A DNA stretch of 64,000 bases from Pseudoxanthomonas winnipegensis (GTDB taxonomy: Bacteria; Pseudomonadota; Gammaproteobacteria; Xanthomonadales; Xanthomonadaceae). Positions 24,972 to 35,793 of the stretch are shown piece by piece. Position numbers and translations under genes: made by a program. How positions within the stretch are numbered: the stretch's first letter is position 1; the number at the start of each line of letters is the position of its first letter. Location: NCBI RefSeq assembly GCF_004283755.1, contig NZ_SHMH01000008.1, forward strand, positions 1 to 64,000. The letters are read 5' to 3'. The notes under the pieces are model-generated. The model was not told where the DNA came from and did not search any database. It worked only from the letters and a program-made list of their open reading frames with translations.

Positions 24972-25065
24972 GTAGAGCGGAGCTTGCTCCGCTGCTCTTC
25001 GTTCAGTTCGTGGGAAAGGCCTCAGCGGAGTCCCCAAGAGGGGATTGCCACAAGCTCCGCTCTAC
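24972..25065. repeat. GTAG-type REP pair with a 20-base insertion
   Basis: The left arm 24972-24994 matches the arm at 19741. The right arm is split: its first 8 bases (25023-25030) and last 15 (25051-25065) are separated by 20 extra bases that contain a small hairpin (TCCCC and GGGGA). Without these bases the arm would equal that at 19791-19813. Confidence 0.7.
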
Positions 25066-25199
25066 AGGCAGACCGCCGCGAGATTTGAGGAGACAGTTGC
25101 CCCCACCGACCTCTTCCCTTTCGCGCAGCGAAGCGGAACCCGAAATCGCCCCGTCGCGGATGCAGGCGCGCAGCCGCCTGGCGAGCGTCGCGGTGGCCT

Positions 25200-25516
25200 T
25201 TAGCCGAGCACGGCGTCGGGCTGCAGCAGTGCGCGCAGATCGTCGTGCTTGAGCGGATGGGACAGGTAGTAGCCCTGGCCCTGGCCGACGCCGAGCGATT
25301 GCAGCGCCTCGAGCTCCTCGCGCGTCTCGATGCCTTCGGCGGTGACGTGACTGCCGGTCTGGCGGCCGAAGCCGACCAGCGCCGCGGCCATCGCCTGGCG
25401 CGCGCGATCGTGGTCGATATCGCGCGTCAGGCTGATGTCCATCTTGATGATCTCGGGGTGCAGCGTGAGGATGTGGCGCATGCTGGAGTAACCGGCGCCC
25501 GCGTCGGTCGCCGAAT
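25200..25516 (-). pseudogene. Remnant of an EAL-domain protein (C-terminal half)
   Basis: The frame from just inside the ppx end to the TAA at 25200 reads as the second half of a cyclic-di-GMP phosphodiesterase EAL domain: TDAGAGYSSM (normally DDFGTGYSSL), IIKMD, TAEGIETREELEAL and GQGQGYYLSHPL. The EAL motif itself and all residues before the DDFG loop are missing. A 93-residue frame starting at ATG 25481 could be translated. It is most simply a decayed fragment left behind ppx, with catalytic function lost. Confidence 0.65.
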
Positions 25517-27049
25517 TCAGGTGACGAAGGGCTTGAAGGCCACACCGAGGCCGGGCATGTCGTCCGATTCGCCGATCAGGTCCGCACGCAGCAGCGGGCG
25601 CGCGTCGATCCACTGCTTGTCCAGCAGCAGGCGCAGCGTGTCGCCTTCGGCCGTCAGCTCCAGGGTCGGGATCGCCGCGGCGTCGTGCGCGCGGTGCAGC
25701 AGCACGGCCAGGCGCAGCAGCGCGGCCAGGCGGCGGATCGCCGGGATGCGGCGGTCCGGCAGGGCGTCGAACGCCGCCTTGGGGATGCCGCGGCGGTGCG
25801 TGCGCACCAGGGCCGCCAGCATCAGCTGCTCCTGGCGCGAGAAGCCGGCGATGTCCGAATGCTCGAGCAGATAGGCGCCGTGCACGTGGTACTGGCTGTG
25901 CGCGACGGCCTGGCCGATCTCGTGCAGGCGCGCGGCCCAGTGCAGCAGGCGGGCATCGTCCTCGCCCAGGTCCCAGGCCTTGGCGACCTGTTCGAACAGC
26001 CGCTGCGCCGTGGCGTCCACGCGGTCGGCCTGATCGATGTCCACGCCATAGCGCTGCATCATCGTGGCCACCGACAGCTCGCGCGGATCGTCGCTGCCGC
26101 GGCGGCCGAGCATGTCGTACAGGATGCCTTCGCGCATGGCGGCCTTGCTGACCATCATCCGGTCGATGCCCAGCGCCTGGAACGCGGCCTCCATCACCAG
26201 CACGCCGCCGGCGATGATCGGCTGGCGGTCCTTGCTCAAGCTCGGCAGGTCGATCGCGTCCACGCGCTCGGCCTGCAGCAGGCGCTCGCGCACCTGCGGC
26301 AGCGCCTCGGCGGTGATCGCGCCCTTGGTGAGCTTCATCGCCGCGCAGATGTCGCCGATGGCCTTGGCCGTGCCCGATGAGCCGATCGCTTCCTGCCAGC
26401 CCAGCGCCCGGTACTGCTGGGCGAACTGCTGCAGCTCGGCGGTGATCTCGGTCAGCGCCGACATCCAGCGCTTGCGCGAGAGCTTGCCGCCGGGAAAGAA
26501 GCGCCGCGTGCTGGCGATGCAGCCGACCTGGATGCTCTCGCGCTCCAGGGTCTGCAGGCCGCTGCCGATGATGAATTCGGTCGAGCCGCCGCCGATGTCG
26601 ATCACCAGCCGGCGCGTGCCCGGCTTGGGCGGCTGCGCCTGGGCCACGCCCAGGTAGATCAGACGCGCCTCCTCGCGGCCGGACACCACCTCGATGGCAT
26701 GGCCGAGCGCGGCCTCGGCCGGCACCAGGAAGCTCTGCGGCAGCGCCAGCCGGCGCACGGTGTTGGTGGCCAGCGCGCGCACGCGCGATGCGGGCAGCTC
26801 GCGGATGCGCTGGCCGAAGCGCGACAGGCAATCGATCGCGCGCTGGTGGGCTTCCTGCGACAGGCCGCCGCGGGCGTCCAGGCCGTCGGCCATGCGCACG
26901 GTCTCGCGCAGGCGATCGATCACGCGCAGCTGACCCTGGGTATAGCGGGCCACGACCATGTGGAAGCTGTTGGACCCTAAGTCCACAGCGGCCAGCTGGT
27001 CGTTGTCCTGCAGCGGGCTGGAAAGGGTCTCGAGGAGCGTGAAAGGCAT
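25517..27049 (-). CDS. ppx: Exopolyphosphatase
   Basis: 510 residues. Removes terminal phosphates from polyphosphate, and may hydrolyse pppGpp. ASKHA-fold motifs are AAVDLGSNSFHMVVARY near residue 20 and LVIDIGGGSTEFIIG near 147. An HD-like C-terminal half follows (HEIGQAVAHSQYH). An ATG three codons earlier is possible. It follows ppk by 58 bases on the same strand, so synthesis and breakdown of polyphosphate share a unit. Confidence 0.92.
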   Translation of the reverse strand: MPFTLLETLSSPLQDNDQLAAVDLGSNSFHMVVARYTQGQLRVIDRLRETVRMADGLDARGGLSQEAHQRAIDCLSRFGQRIRELPASRVRALATNTVRRLALPQSFLVPAEAALGHAIEVVSGREEARLIYLGVAQAQPPKPGTRRLVIDIGGGSTEFIIGSGLQTLERESIQVGCIASTRRFFPGGKLSRKRWMSALTEITAELQQFAQQYRALGWQEAIGSSGTAKAIGDICAAMKLTKGAITAEALPQVRERLLQAERVDAIDLPSLSKDRQPIIAGGVLVMEAAFQALGIDRMMVSKAAMREGILYDMLGRRGSDDPRELSVATMMQRYGVDIDQADRVDATAQRLFEQVAKAWDLGEDDARLLHWAARLHEIGQAVAHSQYHVHGAYLLEHSDIAGFSRQEQLMLAALVRTHRRGIPKAAFDALPDRRIPAIRRLAALLRLAVLLHRAHDAAAIPTLELTAEGDTLRLLLDKQWIDARPLLRADLIGESDDMPGLGVAFKPFVT

Positions 27050-27107
27050 GGCGCGCATGGTAGCCGAAGCCGCTCCCTCGTCCGTGCCTGGACCGGCGGG
27101 CACGGCC

Positions 27108-29185
<2,078 letters not shown>

Positions 29186-29189
<4 letters not shown>

Positions 29190-30520
29190 GCGGGAAGGCT
29201 CTGCGGGAAGGGGAAGGCGGACTCACGGGGCTGTACGCGCGCCGGGCCGAAGTGGACCGAGAAGGTGCTGCCCTGGCCGACGGCGCTCTCGATCTCCAAC
29301 CGCGCCTGGTGCAGGTTCAGCACATGCTTGACGATGGACAGGCCCAGGCCGGTGCCACCGCTCTCGCGCGAGCGGCTGGTCGAGACGCGGTAGAAGCGCT
29401 CGGTGATGCGCGGCAGGTGCGCGGCCGGGATGCCGTAGCCGGTGTCGCGCACGCTCAGCACCGCGCCGGCGCCCTCGTGTGCCAGGCCGATGGTGATCGT
29501 GCCGCCGGCCGGGGTGTAGCGCACCGCGTTGCTGACCAGGTTGGAGAAGGCGCTGTGCAGCTCCTTGTTGGAGCCGCGCAGGTCGATGTCGCCGCTGTCT
29601 TCCACCACGATGGTCTGGCGGCCGCGGCTGAGCGCCTCGGCCTCGCGGCGCAGCGTGGCCAGCATCGGCGCCATGGCGATGGCCTCGTCGGCCAGGCTGT
29701 CCTGCACTTCCAGGCGCGAGAGGGTCAGCAGGTCCTCGACCAGCTGGGTCATGCGCGCGGACTGCTTCTGCATCTCGTCCAGGATCGGCTTCCACTCGGG
29801 CATCTCGTCGGCGTCGAGCATGTCCAGGTAGCCGTGCACCACGGTCAGCGGCGTGCGCAGCTCGTGGCTGACGTTGGCCACGAAGTCGCGGCGCATTTCC
29901 TCCAGCCGGTTGAGCTTGCTGACATCGCGCGCCACCAGCAGCCAGTACTGGTCCGAGTAGGGGATCAGGCGCAGGTTCAGACGCAGGTCCGGGTTGATCG
30001 GCGAGGCGGCGTCGAGCATCGGCTCGGCGTTGCGCCCGGCGCTGAGCCAGTGCGCCATCGGCAGCGGCTGCAGGCGATCGACCACCGGCGCGTGCAGATC
30101 GGCCGGATGGCGCAGGCCCAGCAGCGTGGTGCCGGCCTTGTTGAACCACTGCACGCGCTGGCTGTTGCGGTCGATGACGACCACCGCGTCCGGCAGGGCC
30201 GCCGCGGCGGCGCGGTAGGCGCGCAGCATCGCCAGTAGGCGCCGCTTGCGCGTGCGCATCTCGACCTGGCCGCGGTGCAACAGGCGGTCCAGCTCGTTCC
30301 ACACCCCGTCGCCTTCGGCCGGCTTGATCCGCGCGCGCGCCGTCAGCCGGCGCAGCACCGCCCGCAGGCGCAGGAACTGCCAGGCCACCACGCACAGCGC
30401 GCCCACCGCCAGCACCGGCCAGAACGCGCCCGCCAGCCAGCCGGCGACCGCAACGATCAGGAGCAGGGTGGCGAGGCGGAACAGAGTGCGGTTCCAGGCC
30501 GAGCGCAGGTGCTGAGGCAT
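29186..30520 (-). CDS. phoR: Phosphate regulon sensor histidine kinase PhoR
   Basis: 444 residues. Two N-terminal membrane helices (about 12-50), a PAS domain (ALPDAVVVIDRNSQRVQWFN), the HisKA H-box FVANVSHELRTPL (His near 219), and the ATP-binding N and G boxes (NLVSNAVRYTP, DTGYGIP, GTGLGLSIVKH). The start at 30520 gives the standard PhoR opening. The 139-base gap to phoB contains an imperfect GC-rich hairpin (30605-30629). Confidence 0.92.
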
Positions 30521-30659
30521 GTGGGGATTGTGAGTCAGAACATGTGACAGGGCGAGCAGCGCAAGGCGAGGCACGCGTGTGGAGGAGCGTGGCACGAGCG
30601 GGGCGGACGCCCCAGTCGCGGGGCGGTCCACTCGTTACCTATTTCCCTCGTTACGGGCC

Positions 30660-31349
30660 TTAAGTGGACACCGAGAAGCGGTAGCCCGAGCCGCGCACGG
30701 TCTGCACCATGTTGTCCACGCCGTGCGGCTCGAGGGTCTTGCGCAGGCGGCGGATATGCACGTCCACGGTGCGCTCCTCCACATAGACGCTGCCGCCCCA
30801 GACGTGGTCGAGCAGCTGGGTGCGGGTATAGACGCGCTCGGGGTGGGTCATGAAGAAGTGCAGCAGGCGGTACTCGGTCGGGCCGATCGGCACCGGCGTG
30901 TCCTCGGCGAACACGCGGTGGGCAGCGCCGTCGATGCGCAGCGCGCCCAGGGCGATGCTGCCGTCCTCCTCGTCCTCGCGCGAGCGACGCATGACCGCGC
31001 GGATGCGGGCCAGCAGTTCGCGCGCCGAGAAGGGCTTGACCACGTAGTCGTCCACGCCGGCCTCCAGGCCGCCGACGCGGTCGTTTTCCTCGCCGCGCGC
31101 GGTGAGCATGATGATCGGCACCTCGCGGGTCAGCGCGTCCTTGCGCCAGCGACGGGCCAGCTCCAGGCCGCTGGTGCCGGGCAGCATCCAGTCCAGCAGG
31201 ATCAGGTCGGGCACCTTATCGGCGATGGCGCCCTGCGCCTCGCGGGCGTCGCCGGCATGCACCGGCTCGAATTCGCCCTTGCGCAGGGCGAAGGCCACCA
31301 TGTCACGGATGGCGGGTTCATCATCGACGATCAGGATGCGCTTCTGCAC
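30660..31349 (-). CDS. phoB: Phosphate regulon response regulator PhoB
   Basis: 229 residues. A receiver domain (acidic pocket VDDEP, phospho-acceptor Asp53 in LLDWMLPG, Lys in VKPFSARELLARI) is joined to an OmpR-type winged helix (EYRLLHFFMTHPERVYTRTQLLDHVWG, then DVHIRRLRKTLEP). It activates Pho-regulon promoters when phosphorylated by PhoR. A Pho-box-like site lies upstream of it, fitting autoregulation. Confidence 0.94.
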   Translation of the reverse strand: MQKRILIVDDEPAIRDMVAFALRKGEFEPVHAGDAREAQGAIADKVPDLILLDWMLPGTSGLELARRWRKDALTREVPIIMLTARGEENDRVGGLEAGVDDYVVKPFSARELLARIRAVMRRSREDEEDGSIALGALRIDGAAHRVFAEDTPVPIGPTEYRLLHFFMTHPERVYTRTQLLDHVWGGSVYVEERTVDVHIRRLRKTLEPHGVDNMVQTVRGSGYRFSVST

Positions 31350-31387
31350 GGGACGGGAGCCGGACGGATTGGGGACGTGCGGCAGTA

Positions 31388-31416
31388 GACGACAATTTTG
31401 TGACTCGATTGTGACA
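31388..31416 (-). promoter_or_regulatory. Pho-box-like site upstream of phoB
   Basis: On the minus strand three 7-base units spaced by 4 bases read TGTCACA, AGTCACA and TGTCGTC. The canonical Pho box is two 7-base direct repeats (CTGTCAT-like) separated by 4 bases. The site ends 38 bases before the phoB ATG. TACTGC about 11 bases after the second unit could be the -10. Assignment as a PhoB site is inference. Confidence 0.55.
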
Positions 31417-31445
31417 CCCGCCGCGGACCGGTGCGTCCGAGGCCT

Positions 31446-33110
31446 TCAGCGGTTGCGGTCCAGGTCCGGATCCTTGACCCCGGCATCGCGCAGGGCCAGC
31501 ACCTCCGGGGTGATGGCCGCGATGCGGGCGTCGATCCGGGCGCGGGCGTAATAGTCCAGCGCCTCGCGCTTTTTCAGATTGCTGAGCTGTGTCAGGGCCT
31601 GCTCGGGGCGGCCGTTGAGGTAGGCGACCTGGGCGTAGGCCTCGCCGGCCCGGACGCTGTCGCCGGCCAGCTCGCAGGCGCGGGCGTAGGCCTGCTGGAA
31701 GATCGGGTCCTGCGCGCTGGCGTCCAGCAGCGGCTGCAGCACGGCCTGGGCCTGCTGGCCGCCGGCGCGGTCACCCTGGCCGTTGAGCACCTGGGCGTAG
31801 CCCAGGGCCACGGCGCGGCTGTTGGGCGTGCGCGCCATCAGGTCCTTGAAGCGCGCCTTGGCCCCGGGCACGTCGCCGGCCCGGGCCTGCGCCTCGGCCA
31901 GGCCGATGCCCAGCCACTGGTTGCCGGGCGAGCGCTGCAGCAGCTGGGTCAGGGCGGCCACGGCGGCGCCGGGCTGGTTGTTGCGCAGCTGCGCCAGGGC
32001 CAGGCCGTACTGCTGGGCCTCGCTCAGTTCGCCGGTGCTGCGGCGGATGCTCTCGTACTCGCGGATGGCCTGGTCGGGCGTGTTGGCGCTGAGCACGCGC
32101 AGGCGCTCCTTGGCCCACTGGAACAGCCCGGTCGCGCCATTGTCGAAGCTGGCCGGCGGCAGAGTCACCTGGAAGGGCAGCAGCGGGTTGTTGCTGCGCG
32201 CGCCGGCGGCGTAGTCGCCCTCGCGCGGGCTGGATTCGACGATCTTGCCGCCCGGGGTGCTGACGGTGGTGATGACGTTCTTCTCGCGCTTGATCCGCTC
32301 GGCGCGGTCGTGCGCCTCGCTGATGCGCGAACTGGTGACCGGGTGGGTCTGCAGATAGTCGGGCGTGCGCTCGCGTTCGCCGCCCTTGTTGGCACGCATG
32401 GCCTGGTCCATGCGGCTGAAGAAGCCGGCCATGGCATCGGGGTCGTAGCCGGCGCGGGCCAGGGTCTGGATGCCGATGCGGTCGGCTTCGGACTCGTTGG
32501 AGCGGGTGTAGTCGATCTGGCGCTGCTGCATCAGCCCCATGCCGCTGACCACCGCGGCCTGGGTCGCATCGCCGCTGGAATGGCCGCCGGCCGCCTGCGC
32601 GGCGATGATCGCGCCCAGCATGCCCAGCAGGATCGGGATCTGGTCGCGCTGGGCGCGCTCGACGCTGCGCAGCACATGCTGCTGGGTGACGTGGGCGATC
32701 TCGTGCGACAGGACCGCCGCCACTTCGTCCTCGCGCTCGGCCGTCAGCACCAGGCCGGAATTGACCGCGATGTAGCCGCCCAGGGTGGCGAACGCGTTGA
32801 TCTGCCGGTCGCGCAGCATGAAGAAGGTGAAGGGCTGCGAGGGCCGATCGCTGTTGGCCGCCAGCTTGCCGCCCACGCGGTCCAGCCAGTCGTCGATCAG
32901 CGGGTCGTCCAGCAGGTAGCCGTAGTTGCGCAGTTCGCGCAGGGTCATGGCGCCGTACTGCTGCTGGCGGGCGGGGGTGAGCAGTTCACCGGCCGATGAG
33001 CCGATGTCGGGCAGCCTGTCGGCCTGGGCGAACGCCAGCGGTGCGGCGATCAGCGTGGTCAGGGCAGTGGCCAGCAGGGTCAGGCGCACGCGGTCGATCC
33101 CTCGATGCAT
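31446..33110 (-). CDS. bepA: Periplasmic M48 metalloprotease with TPRs, BepA-type
   Basis: 554 residues. Acts on the quality of outer-membrane proteins, chaperoning LptD assembly and degrading stalled forms. A signal peptide is visible (LTLLATALTTLIAAPLAFAQ, 12-31 from the chosen start). The zinc motif HEIAH is near residue 137 with the downstream Glu in ESEADRIGIQTLARAGY. TPR-like repeats fill the C-terminal half. A start seven codons earlier is possible. It is transcribed in the same direction as phoB, 96 bases upstream of it. Confidence 0.87.
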   Translation of the reverse strand: MHRGIDRVRLTLLATALTTLIAAPLAFAQADRLPDIGSSAGELLTPARQQQYGAMTLRELRNYGYLLDDPLIDDWLDRVGGKLAANSDRPSQPFTFFMLRDRQINAFATLGGYIAVNSGLVLTAEREDEVAAVLSHEIAHVTQQHVLRSVERAQRDQIPILLGMLGAIIAAQAAGGHSSGDATQAAVVSGMGLMQQRQIDYTRSNESEADRIGIQTLARAGYDPDAMAGFFSRMDQAMRANKGGERERTPDYLQTHPVTSSRISEAHDRAERIKREKNVITTVSTPGGKIVESSPREGDYAAGARSNNPLLPFQVTLPPASFDNGATGLFQWAKERLRVLSANTPDQAIREYESIRRSTGELSEAQQYGLALAQLRNNQPGAAVAALTQLLQRSPGNQWLGIGLAEAQARAGDVPGAKARFKDLMARTPNSRAVALGYAQVLNGQGDRAGGQQAQAVLQPLLDASAQDPIFQQAYARACELAGDSVRAGEAYAQVAYLNGRPEQALTQLSNLKKREALDYYARARIDARIAAITPEVLALRDAGVKDPDLDRNR

Positions 33111-33257
33111 CGGCGGAAATCCGCGCAGCATGGCGGTGCGCCTGTGCCCCGGGGTGAATCCGTGGTTAATCCGCAGCGTTGCATTGCGCCCTCTGGTCCG
33201 CCGGTGACATGCCACCATGATGCGTCTTCAGACCTTCCCACGTGCCGAGAATTCCCC

Positions 33258-33527
33258 ATGAGCGCACCCCAGATCACTTTGTATTCCACCGCCGTCTGCC
33301 CGTACTGCGTGGCCGCCAAGAACTTCCTCAAGTCCAAGGGCCAGACCTGGACCGAGGTGCGCATCGATACCGATCCGGCCGAGCGCGAGAAGATGATGGC
33401 GCGCACCCGGCGCACCAGCGTGCCGCAGATCTTCATCGGCGAGACCCACGTCGGCGGCTACGACGACATGATGGCGCTGCACCGTGCCGGCAAGCTCGAG
33501 CCGCTGCTGGCCGGAGACGCGGCATGA
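33258..33527 (+). CDS. grxC: Glutaredoxin 3
   Basis: 89 residues. A dithiol glutaredoxin with the active site CPYC (residues 14-17), the cis-Pro loop TSVPQIF and the glutathione-binding GGYDDM. It reduces protein-glutathione disulfides in the cytosol. The stop overlaps the next gene start (ATGA). Confidence 0.93.
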   Translation: MSAPQITLYSTAVCPYCVAAKNFLKSKGQTWTEVRIDTDPAEREKMMARTRRTSVPQIFIGETHVGGYDDMMALHRAGKLEPLLAGDAA

Positions 33528-33919
33528 GCCGGGGCGGGGAGACCGAGGCCGACCGCGTCCAGGCCTTCACCGAGTTCCGCCAGCGCATGAACCAGCGCAT
33601 CCTGGCCGAGCCCAACCAGGTCGTGCGCCGGTTCTTCGCGCTCGATACGCAGACCTACCAGGCCGGCGCGCTAGACGTGAAGACCAAGGAGCTGCTCGGC
33701 CTGGTGGCCTCGATGGTGCTGCGCTGCGACGACTGCATCAGCTATCACGTGGCCCAGTGCAAGGAGGTCGGCGTGACCCGCGAGGAGTTCTTCGAGACCT
33801 TCTCGGTCGGGCTTGTGGTGGGCGGGTCGATCGTGATCCCGCACCTGCGCCGCGCCGTGGATTTCCTCGACCAGCTCGAAGGCGGTGCACCGGCGCCTGC
33901 CGCGCACGATCACGGCTGA
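33524..33919 (+). CDS. Carboxymuconolactone decarboxylase / AhpD-like protein
   Basis: 131 residues. The CxxC redox motif with its helper His (CDDCISYH) and the Glu/Lys-rich KTKELLGLVASMVLRC are those of the AhpD-like alkylhydroperoxidase fold. The tail is His-rich (AAHDHG). Translationally coupled to grxC (ATGA overlap), which suggests a shared thiol-redox role. Confidence 0.85.
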   Translation: MSRGGETEADRVQAFTEFRQRMNQRILAEPNQVVRRFFALDTQTYQAGALDVKTKELLGLVASMVLRCDDCISYHVAQCKEVGVTREEFFETFSVGLVVGGSIVIPHLRRAVDFLDQLEGGAPAPAAHDHG

Positions 33920-33988
33920 CGGGCGGTTCTTTTGCTGGTGGGGGCGCTCGGTGCGAGGGCCTCGCCGCTCGCAAGGGCTGCGTTTCGG

Positions 33989-34050
33989 CTTCGACGGGGC
34001 AGCGGCCGGTCGGGTGGTGTCCGCCTTTCTCTCGGTCGGGTCATCTGCCC
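33989..34050. repeat. Degenerate half copy of the large palindromic element
   Basis: Starting GCTTCGACGGGGCAGCGG and ending TCATCTGCCCC, it follows the left half of the element at 34170 base for base with several changes, but lacks the complementary right arm. It points to a family of at least three copies in this window. Confidence 0.45.
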
Positions 34051-34068
34051 CGCGTTACATCCCCCTAT

Positions 34069-34113
34069 CGTCGTTCCCGCGAACGCGGGAACCCAGGGAC
34101 TTTCGCTCGGAGC
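34069..34113. repeat. Extragenic palindrome, CGTCGTTCCCGCG type
   Basis: The hairpin GTTCCCGCGAACGCGGGAAC is followed by CCAGGGACTTTCGC. The same trailing sequence occurs after the 24790 hairpin, so the unit is a copy of that repeat. Confidence 0.65.
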
Positions 34114-34169
34114 ACCAAGATCAGAGTGCTTCTCGCAGTACTGGGGTCGCGTTGCCGTCGAGCGTCTTG

Positions 34170-34303
34170 GCTTCGGAAGGGCAGCGGTCCGGCGGGCGGG
34201 GGCCGCTTATCCCTCAATCAGGGCATCCTGCCCTGATTCGGGCGCTCGGCGTCCTGCCTCGCTCGTCGCGGCCCCCGCCCGCCGGCCCACTGCCTCGCGC
34301 GTC
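34170..34303 (+). repeat. Large palindromic element, copy A
   Basis: 18-base exact arms (34189-34206 and 34268-34285) enclose a 61-base centre that itself holds the hairpin AATCAGGGCA-TCC-TGCCCTGATT. Outer GGCAG and CTGCC extend the stem after a small mismatch. The reverse complement occurs at 44880-45012. At one arm position copy A has G:C where copy B has T:A, so pairing is kept. Confidence 0.7.
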
Positions 34304-34383
34304 AGGTCATAGGGCTTCGGCTTACGGAATCGTTTGATCTCTTTCCTCACGCAGAACGCGGCCAGTAACGGGAAATCATCGAC

Positions 34384-34516
34384 TTGAGGCCCCTCCCTTG
34401 CGCGCAGCGCAGGGGAGGGATGGGGAGGGGTCGGGGCTTTACCGGTCAAGCCGCCGAAGCAACAGCAACAGCACCCACCCCGGGCCTCCCCTTCGCCTGC
34501 GGCGAAAGGGAGGGGG
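34384..34516. repeat. Pair of GC-rich hairpins
   Basis: CCCTCCCTTGCGC with GCGCAGGGGAGGG, and CCTCCCCTTCGCC with GGCGAAAGGGAGG, fold as two hairpins about 60 bases apart. This is the arrangement of a REP-type pair. TTTACCGGT between them recalls the 24669 repeat. Confidence 0.5.
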
Positions 34517-34560
34517 CAAAGGAACCCCAATCCTGCGCATGGCGGAACTTTTCAGGGGCC

Positions 34561-34591
34561 TTCAGGTATGCATTTCTAATGCATACCTGAA
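34561..34591. promoter_or_regulatory. 31-base perfect palindrome, possible operator
   Basis: TTCAGGTATGCATT and its exact complement surround TCT. The 14-base arms are AT-richer than the surrounding DNA and no T-run follows, so an operator or small mobile palindrome is more likely than a terminator. It lies 179 bases before idh. No binding protein can be named. Confidence 0.5.
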
Positions 34592-34769
34592 TCGACATAC
34601 TCATGGTTTTCCGATCGTTGGCGACAAGATCGCGAGCTTTCCGAAGATTTAGAGGAATTTAGGGTGTCCGCGCCAATGGTTGCATTTGAGGGCAAGCGGG
34701 CGACCCTGCATACTGGCGAGCCCCCCGCGCGGCACTCCTGCTGCGCGCCACAGCTTGGATCCCCACTCA

Positions 34770-35777
34770 ATGACGCAAACCATCACGGTCATCCGCGGCG
34801 ACGGCATCGGCCCGGAAATCATGGAAGCCACCCTGCACGTGCTCGACGCGCTCAAGGCCGGCCTGACCTATGAAGAAGCCGACGCCGGCCTGGTCGCGCT
34901 GGAGAAGCACGGCGACCTGCTGCCCGCCTCGACCCTGGCGTCGATCGAGAAGAACAAGGTTGCGCTGAAGAGCCCGCTGACCACGCCGGTGGGCGAGGGC
35001 TTCACCTCGATCAACGTGACCATGCGTCGCCACTTCGACCTGTACGCCAACGTGCGTCCGGCGATCTCCTTCCCCAACACCAAGTCGCGCTTCGGCAGCG
35101 GCGTGGACCTGATCACGGTGCGCGAGAACACCGAGGGCGCCTACCTGAGCGAAGGCCAGGAAGTCTCCGCCGACGGCGAAACCGCCGTGTCGATGGCGCG
35201 CGTGACCCGCAAGGGCTCCGAGCGCATCGTGCGCTACGCCTTCGACCTGGCTCGCGCCACCGGCCGCAAGAAGGTCACCCTGGTGCACAAGGCCAACATC
35301 ATCAAGTCGACCTCGGGCCTGTTCCTCAAGGTCGGCCGTGAAGTGGCCAAGGACTACCCCGACATCGAGTGCAACGAGATGATCGTGGACAACACCTGCA
35401 TGCAGCTGGTGATGCGTCCGGAGCAGTTCGACATCATCGTGACCACCAACCTGTTCGGCGACATCCTCTCGGATCTGTGCGCCGGTCTGGTCGGCGGCCT
35501 GGGCCTGGCCCCGGGCGCCAACATCGGCACCAATGCCGCGATCTTCGAGGCCGTGCACGGCTCGGCGCCGGACATCGCGGGGCAGGGCAAGGCCAACCCC
35601 TGTGCGCTGCTGCTCGCCGCCGCGCAGCTGCTCGACCACATCGGCCAGCCGGACAACGCCACGCGCCTGCGCAAGGCGATCGTGGCCACGCTGGAAGCCA
35701 AGGACTCGGTCACCCCGGACCTGGGCGGCACCGGCAACACTATGGGCTTCGCCCAGGCCATCGCCAGCCGCCTCTGA
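34770..35777 (+). CDS. NAD-dependent isocitrate dehydrogenase
   Basis: 335 residues. Oxidatively decarboxylates isocitrate in the citric acid cycle. Isocitrate-binding SINVTMRRHFDLYANVRP, ENTEGAYLSEGQ, the metal Asp region TNLFGDILSDLCAGLVGGLG, and the dehydrogenase signature all fit the short beta-decarboxylating family. The short monomer and the absence of the NADP-binding pattern of E. coli Icd support NAD use, as known for Xanthomonas IDH. A strong bidirectional terminator follows. Confidence 0.88.
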   Translation: MTQTITVIRGDGIGPEIMEATLHVLDALKAGLTYEEADAGLVALEKHGDLLPASTLASIEKNKVALKSPLTTPVGEGFTSINVTMRRHFDLYANVRPAISFPNTKSRFGSGVDLITVRENTEGAYLSEGQEVSADGETAVSMARVTRKGSERIVRYAFDLARATGRKKVTLVHKANIIKSTSGLFLKVGREVAKDYPDIECNEMIVDNTCMQLVMRPEQFDIIVTTNLFGDILSDLCAGLVGGLGLAPGANIGTNAAIFEAVHGSAPDIAGQGKANPCALLLAAAQLLDHIGQPDNATRLRKAIVATLEAKDSVTPDLGGTGNTMGFAQAIASRL

Positions 35778-35793
35778 GCCCCGCCGACCCCGC

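Larger units (their letters stand above)
24542..25199. other. Repeat-filled spacer without genes
   Basis: 658 bases between the GT4 gene and the EAL remnant. It is mostly made of three extragenic palindrome types listed separately. The remaining stretches (24542-24668, 24871-24971, 25066-25199) show no convincing coding frame, tRNA or terminator. Confidence 0.6.
33920..34769. other. 850-base repeat-rich spacer before idh
   Basis: No believable gene is present; the open frames here follow the repeats. It contains a degenerate half copy and a full copy of a large palindromic element, a CGTCATTCC-type repeat, two GC-rich hairpins and a 31-base AT-richer palindrome, each listed separately. The idh promoter presumably lies in the last 150 bases. 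Confidence 0.6.

Noticed and set aside
33920..34769. CRISPR array in the repeat-rich spacer
   Set aside because: The repeats are palindromic, of several kinds and not regularly spaced.
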